Source: JBAZKV01 sp964443545 (GTDB lineage: Bacteria > Margulisbacteria > WOR-1 > JAKLHX01 > JBAZKV01). Taken from it: a stretch of DNA of 55,513 bases. Location: NCBI GenBank assembly GCA_964443545.1, contig CAYUCV010000003.1, forward strand, positions 1 to 55,513, in the 5' to 3' direction. The notes below the pieces were generated by a model. It was not told the origin of the DNA. It saw only the letters and a list, made by a program, of their open reading frames with translations, and made no database searches. The translations under genes were made by a program, and so were the position numbers. Of the stretch, positions 23,961-31,267 are shown one piece after another; the first letter of the stretch is position 1; each line of letters begins with the position of its first letter.

Positions 23961-24398
23961 CTAAAGCAGTCCAAACCTCGTCTTTGCCTCGGCGGTCATG
24001 GGGTGGATCTTTCCGCCCTCTTTAAACCATTCGTCCTTTTCCGCCCCCTTGTCAAGGGACCTGGTGTCTATATGTATGAACTTATCTTCGGGATAATATC
24101 CCAGCCCCCGTATTTCGGGTATGGTTTTTACAAAATTGTAAAGGTCGTTAAGCTTAACCCCGTCTATGTATATATGAGCGGCTTTGCCCTGGCTGTGGGC
24201 ATTTTTTTTGCCGATGTTGTGCTTGTCGTTATAGTACTCGCACCTAAAGGCAGAGGCTATCCTCGGAGTCCTTTTAAAGTTGAAGCCTATCATCTCCAGC
24301 GCGCCCACCAGCCCAAGATGCACCCTGATGTCATTCCTGCACTGGCCGCACCGGCACACAAAATCCCTCGAATTAAAGTGTTCGCTCAAATTGCCCAT
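23961..24398 (-). CDS. Peptidase M15-like protein (D-Ala-D-Ala carboxypeptidase fold)
   Basis: 145 residues of the small Peptidase_M15_3/DUF882 type: SEHFNSRDFVCRCGQC at the start, SAFRCEYYN, then the metal site. Zinc ligands expected as H-x6-D...H appear as His68 (NAHSQG), His75 (AAHI) and His109 (FIHID); position 75 is normally Asp in the family, so one ligand is changed. Family members trim peptidoglycan peptides or act as phage/host endolysin-like enzymes. No signal peptide is seen, so it is cytosolic or exported by another route. ATG is 9 nt from a TAAAAT box, near-leaderless. Operon with xer. Confidence 0.75.
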   Translation of the reverse strand: MGNLSEHFNSRDFVCRCGQCRNDIRVHLGLVGALEMIGFNFKRTPRIASAFRCEYYNDKHNIGKKNAHSQGKAAHIYIDGVKLNDLYNFVKTIPEIRGLGYYPEDKFIHIDTRSLDKGAEKDEWFKEGGKIHPMTAEAKTRFGLL

Positions 24399-24407
24399 TG
24401 CAAAGTA

Positions 24408-24449
24408 ATTTTAGCATCCGTTGAGGGCTTTGGCAAACTGTGATAAAAT
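24408..24449. promoter_or_regulatory. Interleaved divergent promoters for metK (+) and M15-xer (-)
   Basis: Plus strand: TTGAGG 24421-24426, 17-bp spacer, TAAAAT 24444-24449, then a leader of about 35 nt with AAAGGAG before metK. Minus strand: TTGCCA 24436-24431, 17-bp spacer, TAAAAT 24413-24408, then 9 nt to the M15 ATG. The minus -35 box lies inside the plus spacer, so the two promoters should exclude each other. Confidence 0.6.
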
Positions 24450-24489
24450 TGCATTTGTCCGTGAAAATATAGGAAACAAAGGAGTTTTT

Positions 24490-25683
24490 ATGTCCAAGAA
24501 GCATTTTTTTACTTCCGAATCGGTGACGGAGGGACATCCGGACAAGATGTGCGACCAGATATCCGATTCCATTCTTGATGCCATCATAGAAAAAGACCCT
24601 CCTGCCAGGGTGGCAGTCGAGGCGCTTACCACCAACGGCCTTGTTGTTGTTGCCGGAGAGGTAACCACAGGCACTTATGTCGACATCCCTTCCATTGTAA
24701 GGAACACGATAAAGGATATCGGCTATGTGAGCAGGGAAATAGGCTTTGATTATGAGACCTGCGGCGTCCTTGTCTCGATCAAGGAGCAGTCCAAGGACAT
24801 TGCCCGCGGGGTTGACACCGCTCTGGAGATCCGCGGAGGCGAGGTCGTGAAAGAGGACCTGGAAGGGCTGGGGGCGGGGGACCAGGGTCTTATGTTCGGC
24901 TTTGCCTGCAGCGAAACTCCGGAGTTGATGCCTCTTCCGATCAGTCTTGCTCAAAAACTTGCCAAAAAACTGGCCGATGTAAGAAAAAGCGGAGAACTAA
25001 AATACCTGAGGGCCGACGGGAAATCCCAGGTCACAGTGGAATACCAGGATAATAAACCCGTCAGGGTGGACAGCGTGCTCATAGCTTCGCAGCATGACCC
25101 GGATATCGATTCCGAGCAGATAAAAAAGGACATCATAGAAAAGGTGGTCAAAAAAATAGTTCCCGAGAAACTTATGGACAAGAACACCAAGTTCTATGTG
25201 AATCCGACGGGCCGGTTCGTGATAGGAGGGCCCCAGGGCGACACCGGGCTTACCGGAAGAAAGATCATAGTTGATACCTACGGAGGCTATGCCAGGCACG
25301 GTGGCGGCGCGTTTTCCGGAAAAGACCCAACAAAGGTGGACCGTTCCGCCTGCTACGCGGTCAGATATGTTGCCAAGAACATAGTCGCGGCAGGGCTGGC
25401 AGAGCGGTGTGAGGTCCAGGTCGCCTATGCCATAGGCGTTGCACGGCCGATGTCGGTAATGGTGGAGACTTTTGGCACGGGAAAGATCTCCGACAACAAG
25501 ATCCAGGAACTTATCAACAAGCATTTTGACCTAAGGCCCGGGATAATAATCAGGGAACTAAAGTTAAGGCGGCCTCTTTACAGGCAGGTGGCTTCTTACG
25601 GGCACTTCGGCAGGCCTGAGCTGGATTTGCCGTGGGAGAGCACCGACAAAGCCGCGGCGCTTAAGAAGGATGCCGGGATCTAG
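24490..25683 (+). CDS. metK: S-adenosylmethionine synthetase
   Basis: 397 residues from ATG 24490, chosen because AAAGGAG ends 5 nt upstream and the frame before it lies in the promoter. Landmarks: FTSESVTEGHPDKMCDQ, the GAGDQGLMFGFA loop, GGPQGDTGLTGRK, and GGGAFSGKDPTKVDRS. It makes SAM from methionine and ATP, the methyl donor for the PhcB-like enzyme among others. Its last 4 bp overlap the convergent glycosidase gene. Confidence 0.98.
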   Translation: MSKKHFFTSESVTEGHPDKMCDQISDSILDAIIEKDPPARVAVEALTTNGLVVVAGEVTTGTYVDIPSIVRNTIKDIGYVSREIGFDYETCGVLVSIKEQSKDIARGVDTALEIRGGEVVKEDLEGLGAGDQGLMFGFACSETPELMPLPISLAQKLAKKLADVRKSGELKYLRADGKSQVTVEYQDNKPVRVDSVLIASQHDPDIDSEQIKKDIIEKVVKKIVPEKLMDKNTKFYVNPTGRFVIGGPQGDTGLTGRKIIVDTYGGYARHGGGAFSGKDPTKVDRSACYAVRYVAKNIVAAGLAERCEVQVAYAIGVARPMSVMVETFGTGKISDNKIQELINKHFDLRPGIIIRELKLRRPLYRQVASYGHFGRPELDLPWESTDKAAALKKDAGI

Positions 25684-26771
25684 TTTTTTGCCCTTATTAC
25701 CAGCGCATTGCTGACACCCTGCTGAAAACCGTCCGAGGGGATATTGACCACCCTGTCCTTTAAGAACAGAGTTGAGGAGCTGCCGCCGTCAAGAGCGATG
25801 GCGTCCTTTGCACCCAGTCCGATAAGCGTTTCGGCAAGCTCATGAAAGGTCAGGCCTTTTCTTCTTTTGTTGCGCCTTGCGGAATTGCCCTCTGACACAA
25901 CAATGAGCAGTTTATTGTCTTTTGTCATTCCTATCGCCGAGCGGGCGTTCCTTCCAATAAGGTCGCTGCTGCAATATTCGTCCCTGATGCAGGCTTCCGA
26001 TACATTGACCCCGTTATCCACCAGCCTGGGTCCTCCTGTTATGACATGGTCTATGCTTTCCCACCCCTCGGACAGGCTGTACCTTGCCTCTATGGAGGCT
26101 CCCGGAGGCAGTGTGTTGGAATAATCCCTGGTCCAGCCGTGGAAGGAGATAACATAACCGTTGTCGGGGATAGGAGAATTCCCGGCCGAGATACCGAACA
26201 CCCTGTCATCCTCTATAATAAGTTCCACCCCGTTCTCATTGGTCTTTGTGGATGCGCCGTATTCGGGAGTGTATATTATTATCTCGTGTTCCTTTCGGGG
26301 CCTGTTCATGCCCCAGATCTCAAGTTCCTGCCCCGTTTCTTTGTTGATGATCTTTCCCATGAACTTGGGTATGCCGAACTTTACTTCCTTATTGCCGGAT
26401 ATGCCTATTGCAGACCTGTTGAGAAGGGATTTTGTTATTACATTGCCGTTTATTACCAGCAGCCCCAGAGGAAGATACGGCCGGTTCCTCTTAAAAAAAG
26501 AGCCGTTGACCGCCGCAAGAGCGCCATACCTTTTTGCGATAGAATCCACGGATTCCAGCCTGCCAACGGCCTCTCTGGCCAGGGCGGGGAAGACCTCAAA
26601 GGAACCGGAGGTAAGGTCGAGCTTGACCGCGTGGATGCTGAGAGTCTGCCCCGAAGGCATGGTCCTTACGATGTGGGTGTAATCTATGCCTTCGTCCAGG
26701 TGTTTGGTAAAGACTTTGTCAAAAGCCGGGCAGGCCCCGCAGAGAACAAGGGCCATGGCAAGGCAAAGCAA
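25680..26771 (-). CDS. Secreted phosphodiester glycosidase family protein (NAGPA/DUF2233-like)
   Basis: About 363 residues. Conserved blocks of the NAGPA fold are clear: AAVNGSFF, the long beta-rich centre, HVITGGPRLV, GRNARSAIGM and the terminal AIALDGGSSSTLFL. The N-terminus LLCLAMALVLCGACPAF is a signal peptide, so it acts in the envelope or outside. Bacterial relatives cleave sugar phosphodiesters or process exopolysaccharide. The open frame's first standard start is TTG 26771, but then no basic residue precedes the hydrophobic stretch; the frame continues upstream as ATT AAT ATA AAG, which would add a Lys. The gene follows smc by 13 bp and is probably cotranscribed. Confidence 0.8.
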   Translation of the reverse strand: MLCLAMALVLCGACPAFDKVFTKHLDEGIDYTHIVRTMPSGQTLSIHAVKLDLTSGSFEVFPALAREAVGRLESVDSIAKRYGALAAVNGSFFKRNRPYLPLGLLVINGNVITKSLLNRSAIGISGNKEVKFGIPKFMGKIINKETGQELEIWGMNRPRKEHEIIIYTPEYGASTKTNENGVELIIEDDRVFGISAGNSPIPDNGYVISFHGWTRDYSNTLPPGASIEARYSLSEGWESIDHVITGGPRLVDNGVNVSEACIRDEYCSSDLIGRNARSAIGMTKDNKLLIVVSEGNSARRNKRRKGLTFHELAETLIGLGAKDAIALDGGSSSTLFLKDRVVNIPSDGFQQGVSNALVIRAKN

Positions 26772-26784
26772 TGAGGTCTTTATA

Positions 26785-29502
26785 TTAATCAGCCACCTTT
26801 ACTAGTTTCATAGAAACGACTTTCGAGATCCCGGGCTCTTCCATAGTGACGCCGTAAAGAGTGTCGGCCGAAGACATGGTCCTTTTGCTGTGCGTGATCA
26901 CTATTATCTGGGAATGCCTGGAAAAGTCCCGGAGCATCCTGGTAAAGCGCATAACATTTATTTCGTCCAGCGCGGCGTCTACCTCGTCCATAAAGCAGAA
27001 CGGGGACGGCTGGGTCTTCATCAGCGCAAACAAAAGGGCAATAGCGGTAAGGGCTTTTTCCCCTCCCGACATTAGCGAAAGCGAAAGCCATTTTTTCCCG
27101 GAGGGTTTGGCCATTATCTCTATTCCCGCCTCAAGAGGGTCGCCCTCCAGCAGGGTTATCTTTGCTTCTCCGCCCTCGAACAGGCTGGAAAATATCTCTG
27201 TAAAATGCGCGCTTACGGACTCGAGGTTGGCAAGAAAACTTTCCCTGGCCTCTTTGTCCAGCTGCCTGATAAGAGTGTTCAGATTGTCCCTGGCCGAAAC
27301 AAGGTCAGTGTACTGGCTCTCTATAAAGGAAAGCCGCTCCTTGGACGCTTCGTACTCTTCTATCGCCAGCAGACTGACCGCTCCAAGCGCCCTTATCCTT
27401 GCTTTGAGCCCTTCTGTCTCCTCCTTGGCTTTTCCCATGTTGGAGGGGCTCTCTATGCTGCTTGATTCCACTTCCTCGACCGTAAGCCCGTACTCCTCGC
27501 GCAAAAGCGCCTCTGTTGTCTGCCACTCGCCCTCTATCTTGGCCAGGGTCACCTGTTCCCTCGAAAGATTGTCCCTAAGCACCCGGTCCTCTCCCGAAAC
27601 CGACCTCATTTTTTCCTCAAGCTCCTCCAGAAGGGCATTGACGGACCCTTTTTCTTTGACGAGTTCCTGTATCTTAACAGAAAGCCGCTCCTCCTCCTCT
27701 TTTAGCGAGGGCAGGCTTGCCTCAAGCTCAACGGCTTCTTTTTCGCAACCCTCCAGCCTTGCGGCAAGGTCCGATGCAGATGACCGTTTTTCCTGCGATT
27801 GGCGGACAAGATAGGACAGCTCTGTTCTCAGGTTCTCGATCTCTTCTTTTTTTGAGGCATATGTCTGCTCATAGTTCTTAAAGCCAGCCCTGACTTCTGC
27901 AAGGTCCAGGATCGCCTTTTCCTTCTGCAGCGAAAGCTCCTTTGTCTTTTGCTCCATCTCCGAGCATTTTTCTGCTGCTTTGCTTGCTCCGGACCTGATC
28001 TCCTCAAGTTCCGAGCTTTGTCTTGCTGCAGCGGTCTCCAGCTCTTTTACCCTTGCCGCCTTCTTGTCGATGCTTTCTTTAAGTATGGACAACTCTATCT
28101 CGATTTTTTTGTTGATCTCAAGTTTCCTCTCCGAGATGCGTCCGATGAGCGACTGCTCAACCTGCGGGACCAAGAGCAGTTCTTTTTCTATGAACTCAAT
28201 GTCGTTCTTGAGCCCGCTGAGATTTTCCGCAAAAGAGGTATCCTGCTCCAGTGATTCCCTGGCGAACTTTAGCTCCAGTTCCAGCTCCGATATCGCGTGT
28301 TTTTTTGAAGAAAGCTCCATCTCCTTTTCCACGACGGGGTTCTTAAGCGAGTTCCAGAAACCTATAGATTCCTCGATCTTAGAGGAGATCGCTGAAAAAT
28401 TCTTTTCTGCCTCTTCGAGTATGCGCCTCGAAGCCCCGTAATCCTCGGTCAGAGCGGCCAGTATAGCTTCTTTTTCTTCGAGCCTAGGTTTTTTTTGGGA
28501 GATCCCGTCCTCAATGGAGGCGGCCTCGTTCTTAAGGGCAACTATCCGTTCCTCAAGCTGCAGTGAGCGCTCCTTGTTTGTTGCTATGGTGCTCTTTGCC
28601 TCCTCCATTTTTTCTCTCAGCCTGGAGGATCGGTCCCTTATCTCGTCCATGGAGGAATCTATGCTTCTTATGCGGTCTTTAAGGCGGACCCTTTCTTTTT
28701 CGTCCTTTTCTACATCGCTCATGGCCCCGCTGCTTTTGCTCTCGAGCTCGGCTATTCTTGCCAGGCAGTTGTCTTTGCGCTCCTTCAGGCTTTTTAGCAC
28801 GCGCTTCGAAAGTCCTATCTCAATGTTCTTGAGCTCTTCTTTTAGCGAAGTGTACTCTCTGGCTTTTTCGGCCTGGGAAGCAAGATTGGCGATGACATCC
28901 TTGATCTCTCCCCTCAAGTCGTTGACCCTCAAAAGGTTCTGCTCGGTGGCTATCAGGCGGCGCTCGGAGGCCCTTTTCCTGAACTTGTATTTGCCGATGC
29001 CGGCGGCCTCTTCAAAAAGCTGCCTTCTGTCCTCCGGTTTCGAAAGAAGGATCGAATCCACCTGACCCTGGTTAATGATGGAATAAGCTCTGCCGCCTAT
29101 GCCCGTGTCAAGGAACAGTTCCTTTATGTCCTTGAGCCTGCAGGGATTCTTATTTAGGAAAAATTCGCTTTCTCCGGACCTGAAAATGCGCCTTTTTATC
29201 GACACTTCGCTGTAATCTGTCTTCATTTTGCCGTCGGAATTGTCTATTGTGATGGAGACCTCAGCCATGGAAAGGGCTTTCTTAAGGGAGGTGCCTGCAA
29301 AGATCAGCTGGTCCAGGCTCTCGCCGCGCATTTCTTTTATGCTCTGCTCTCCTATCACGAACCTCACGGCGTCTATCACATTTGATTTGCCGCAACCGTT
29401 GGGCCCCACGACGCCCGTGATGGCGCTCGAGGGATCAAGATCAATGGAAGTTTTTTCCGCAAAGGTCTTAAAACCTTTTATTGTCAGATTTTTCAGGAAC
29501 AA
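26785..29502 (-). CDS. smc: SMC-type chromosome segregation ATPase, apparently without hinge domain
   Basis: 905 residues against about 1,170-1,190 for typical bacterial SMC. Both head halves are intact: Walker A GPNGCGKS (33-40), INQGQVDSIL, signature LMSGGEKAL (near 810-818) and Walker B CFMDEVDAALD (about 834-846), followed by the D-loop and ITHSKRTM. Between them lie about 280 and 290 residues of charged coiled coil, split by VPQVEQSLIG near 445-454. The ~150-200-residue globular hinge (glycine-rich, GVxGxLxDLI-like) is absent and there is no CxxC zinc hook as in Rad50. The start is TTG 29502 with GGGAGG upstream at long spacing. Probable role: DNA organisation, with an altered dimerisation mode. 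Confidence 0.85.
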   Translation of the reverse strand: MFLKNLTIKGFKTFAEKTSIDLDPSSAITGVVGPNGCGKSNVIDAVRFVIGEQSIKEMRGESLDQLIFAGTSLKKALSMAEVSITIDNSDGKMKTDYSEVSIKRRIFRSGESEFFLNKNPCRLKDIKELFLDTGIGGRAYSIINQGQVDSILLSKPEDRRQLFEEAAGIGKYKFRKRASERRLIATEQNLLRVNDLRGEIKDVIANLASQAEKAREYTSLKEELKNIEIGLSKRVLKSLKERKDNCLARIAELESKSSGAMSDVEKDEKERVRLKDRIRSIDSSMDEIRDRSSRLREKMEEAKSTIATNKERSLQLEERIVALKNEAASIEDGISQKKPRLEEKEAILAALTEDYGASRRILEEAEKNFSAISSKIEESIGFWNSLKNPVVEKEMELSSKKHAISELELELKFARESLEQDTSFAENLSGLKNDIEFIEKELLLVPQVEQSLIGRISERKLEINKKIEIELSILKESIDKKAARVKELETAAARQSSELEEIRSGASKAAEKCSEMEQKTKELSLQKEKAILDLAEVRAGFKNYEQTYASKKEEIENLRTELSYLVRQSQEKRSSASDLAARLEGCEKEAVELEASLPSLKEEEERLSVKIQELVKEKGSVNALLEELEEKMRSVSGEDRVLRDNLSREQVTLAKIEGEWQTTEALLREEYGLTVEEVESSSIESPSNMGKAKEETEGLKARIRALGAVSLLAIEEYEASKERLSFIESQYTDLVSARDNLNTLIRQLDKEARESFLANLESVSAHFTEIFSSLFEGGEAKITLLEGDPLEAGIEIMAKPSGKKWLSLSLMSGGEKALTAIALLFALMKTQPSPFCFMDEVDAALDEINVMRFTRMLRDFSRHSQIIVITHSKRTMSSADTLYGVTMEEPGISKVVSMKLVKVAD

Positions 29503-29528
29503 AGGTGGCTTCTTCCTCCCAATTTCAG

Positions 29529-29552
29529 ATTATAGCACACGGCTTTGTGTGC
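29529..29552 (-). promoter_or_regulatory. smc promoter with adjoining inverted repeat
   Basis: Minus-strand TATAAT (29534-29529) with a TGn extension and no good -35 box. GCACAC (29535-29540) and GTGTGC (29547-29552) form a perfect inverted repeat abutting the -10 box, a plausible operator. About 20 nt of leader carries GGGAGG. Confidence 0.5.
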
Positions 29553-29576
29553 CTTGCCCGCTCATGCCGTTTTTAT

Positions 29577-29604
29577 TTGAAAAAGACCGCCCCTGTGGTA
29601 TAAT
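29577..29604 (+). promoter_or_regulatory. Promoter of the SLH envelope operon, leaderless
   Basis: TTGAAA 29577-29582, 16-bp spacer, TATAAT 29599-29604. Only 7 nt lie between the -10 box and ATG 29612, so the transcript probably begins at or next to the A of the ATG. No Shine-Dalgarno is present. Confidence 0.65.
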
Positions 29605-29611
29605 TTTTCCA

Positions 29612-31267
29612 ATGAAAAAGCTGTTTTCAGCCTTTCTGCTGTCTTTGCCTGTGTGCGGGCTAGCCGCTCAGGTTTTTTTTCAGGCTCCAGGTCTTGCTGC
29701 AAATCCCAAAAAACCAGTTGCCGAGAAGCCCCTTGATGTAATAGCCGTGCAGCATCCGCCGGCAAAATATTCCGCCTCAAATGATCTTGTGCTGCTGCAG
29801 GGAAATATAAAGCCAACAGGAAAGGCGATTGTCCTGACAGTAAACGGCAAAAAAGTCCTGCAGAAACAAGATAACCGTTTTGAAGCGGCTCTAATCCTTA
29901 AGTCCGGAAAGAACCTGGCCCGGATAACCGCTTCGGACCCCTCAGGTAAAAGACAGACTATCGAAAGCAAACTGCTCAGGATCATAAAATACCCTGATAT
30001 GGAAGAGCTTTACATGGGCAGGCCGCACTGGGCCAGGAAGATCGTATCCGAAATGGCAACTGCCGGGATCATCGAGGCTTATCCCGACGGCAGTTTTATG
30101 CCTGACGAAATGGTGACGAGGGGAGAATTTGCAACCTGGCTCTGCCGCGCAAAAGCCCTGCCACTCGGGCAGTTTTCCTACACTCTGCTGGCGGATGTGC
30201 CTGCCGCGCACTGGAGAGCTCCTTATATCTATGCCGTATTGGGCAAAGGCTTTATGATGCCGCTGCCGGGAGGCCAGTTTGGGATAGATGAGCCTCTTTC
30301 TAGAGCCGATGCGGGTTACTATCTGACACGAGCAGTCGGCATTGATGCTGTTCTCGAACGGTCGCAGGCAGCAACCATAGAAGCTTACCTTGGCCAGGTA
30401 AAAAAAGACTATTTAGAAACTGCAATTAAAGAAGGATATATCATCGGAGTTTCTCAAAGGGCAAAGGTCTACGACATTGACAGGAATATGACCAGGGCGG
30501 AAGCCGCCAATATGATCTCAAGGATAAAAGAGGCAAGGAACAGGATAATTTTTGTTTATGACTGGAGCAAAGGATTCGACGAAAAAACACAGTGTGCGGT
30601 TAATGTTGCTCCGGTGGTCACGGCAAGAACAAGCCCCGAGGCTGTTTATGCGGACGGAGTTACCACGGTAGGTCTTTATGCAAAGGTTGTAGCCGAGGGG
30701 GGCACTTTTGAAGTGGTGGTTGTTAAGGCAGACATGAGGCCGCTGGGAGGCCCTTCTGATGCAGTGATGTATGATGACGAAAGCCACGGGGACGCGCTGT
30801 CAGGCGACGGCATCTTTTCCCTGGCCTTTCCCATAAGGACGGAAATTCCCGCCGGACAAAAAAATATCCAGGTTACAGCAGTTAATAAATGGGGTCTGTC
30901 CTCTACTGCCGGTGCAAGGCTTAGGGTATTTGCCTTGAACAGGCCCCCGGTAATATTGAGCAGCATCTCATATCCCTTTGCGGTCAGGCCGGGAGGAACT
31001 GCCGTCCTTGCAGTTAGAGTGGAGGACCCCGACGGAGCATCGGACATAGGGTCTGTGCGAGCCGACCTCTCGGCCCTTGGAGGGACAGCGGAAGAGCCCC
31101 TTGAAGATGATGGGACCGGCGGTGATGTAAAGAGCGGCGACCTGATCTTTATGAAGGAGATTAGAATTCCCGCCGGGACCAAAGGCCCAAGTGTTTCCAT
31201 TCCTGTTGTTGTCAGGGACAAAAGAGGAGTGGAAGCGCAGGGGCAGATAAAACTGGATATCTTGTAA
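29612..31267 (+). CDS. S-layer-homology surface protein with choice-of-anchor-like beta domains
   Basis: 551 residues from ATG 29612; the longer frame upstream covers the promoter and the antisense of smc and is rejected. Signal peptide MKKLFSAFLLSLPVCGLAA. A small beta domain follows (about 45-135), then two SLH domains: HWARKIVSEMATAGIIEAYP with MVTRGEFATWL, and HWRAPYIYAVLGKGFM with LSRADAGYYL; a third start is seen at MTRAEAANMI. The C-terminal half has two related beta domains (PVVTARTSPEAVYADGVTTV and PPVILSSISYPFAVRPGGTA) with DGIFSLAFP-type choice-of-anchor features. SLH domains bind cell-wall polymers, so the protein should sit in the envelope. First gene of a four-gene operon. Confidence 0.85.
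   Translation: MKKLFSAFLLSLPVCGLAAQVFFQAPGLAANPKKPVAEKPLDVIAVQHPPAKYSASNDLVLLQGNIKPTGKAIVLTVNGKKVLQKQDNRFEAALILKSGKNLARITASDPSGKRQTIESKLLRIIKYPDMEELYMGRPHWARKIVSEMATAGIIEAYPDGSFMPDEMVTRGEFATWLCRAKALPLGQFSYTLLADVPAAHWRAPYIYAVLGKGFMMPLPGGQFGIDEPLSRADAGYYLTRAVGIDAVLERSQAATIEAYLGQVKKDYLETAIKEGYIIGVSQRAKVYDIDRNMTRAEAANMISRIKEARNRIIFVYDWSKGFDEKTQCAVNVAPVVTARTSPEAVYADGVTTVGLYAKVVAEGGTFEVVVVKADMRPLGGPSDAVMYDDESHGDALSGDGIFSLAFPIRTEIPAGQKNIQVTAVNKWGLSSTAGARLRVFALNRPPVILSSISYPFAVRPGGTAVLAVRVEDPDGASDIGSVRADLSALGGTAEEPLEDDGTGGDVKSGDLIFMKEIRIPAGTKGPSVSIPVVVRDKRGVEAQGQIKLDIL

Noticed and set aside
29228..29611. Upstream extension of the SLH protein frame
   Set aside because: It runs through the smc antisense and the SLH promoter; the signal peptide starts at ATG 29612.
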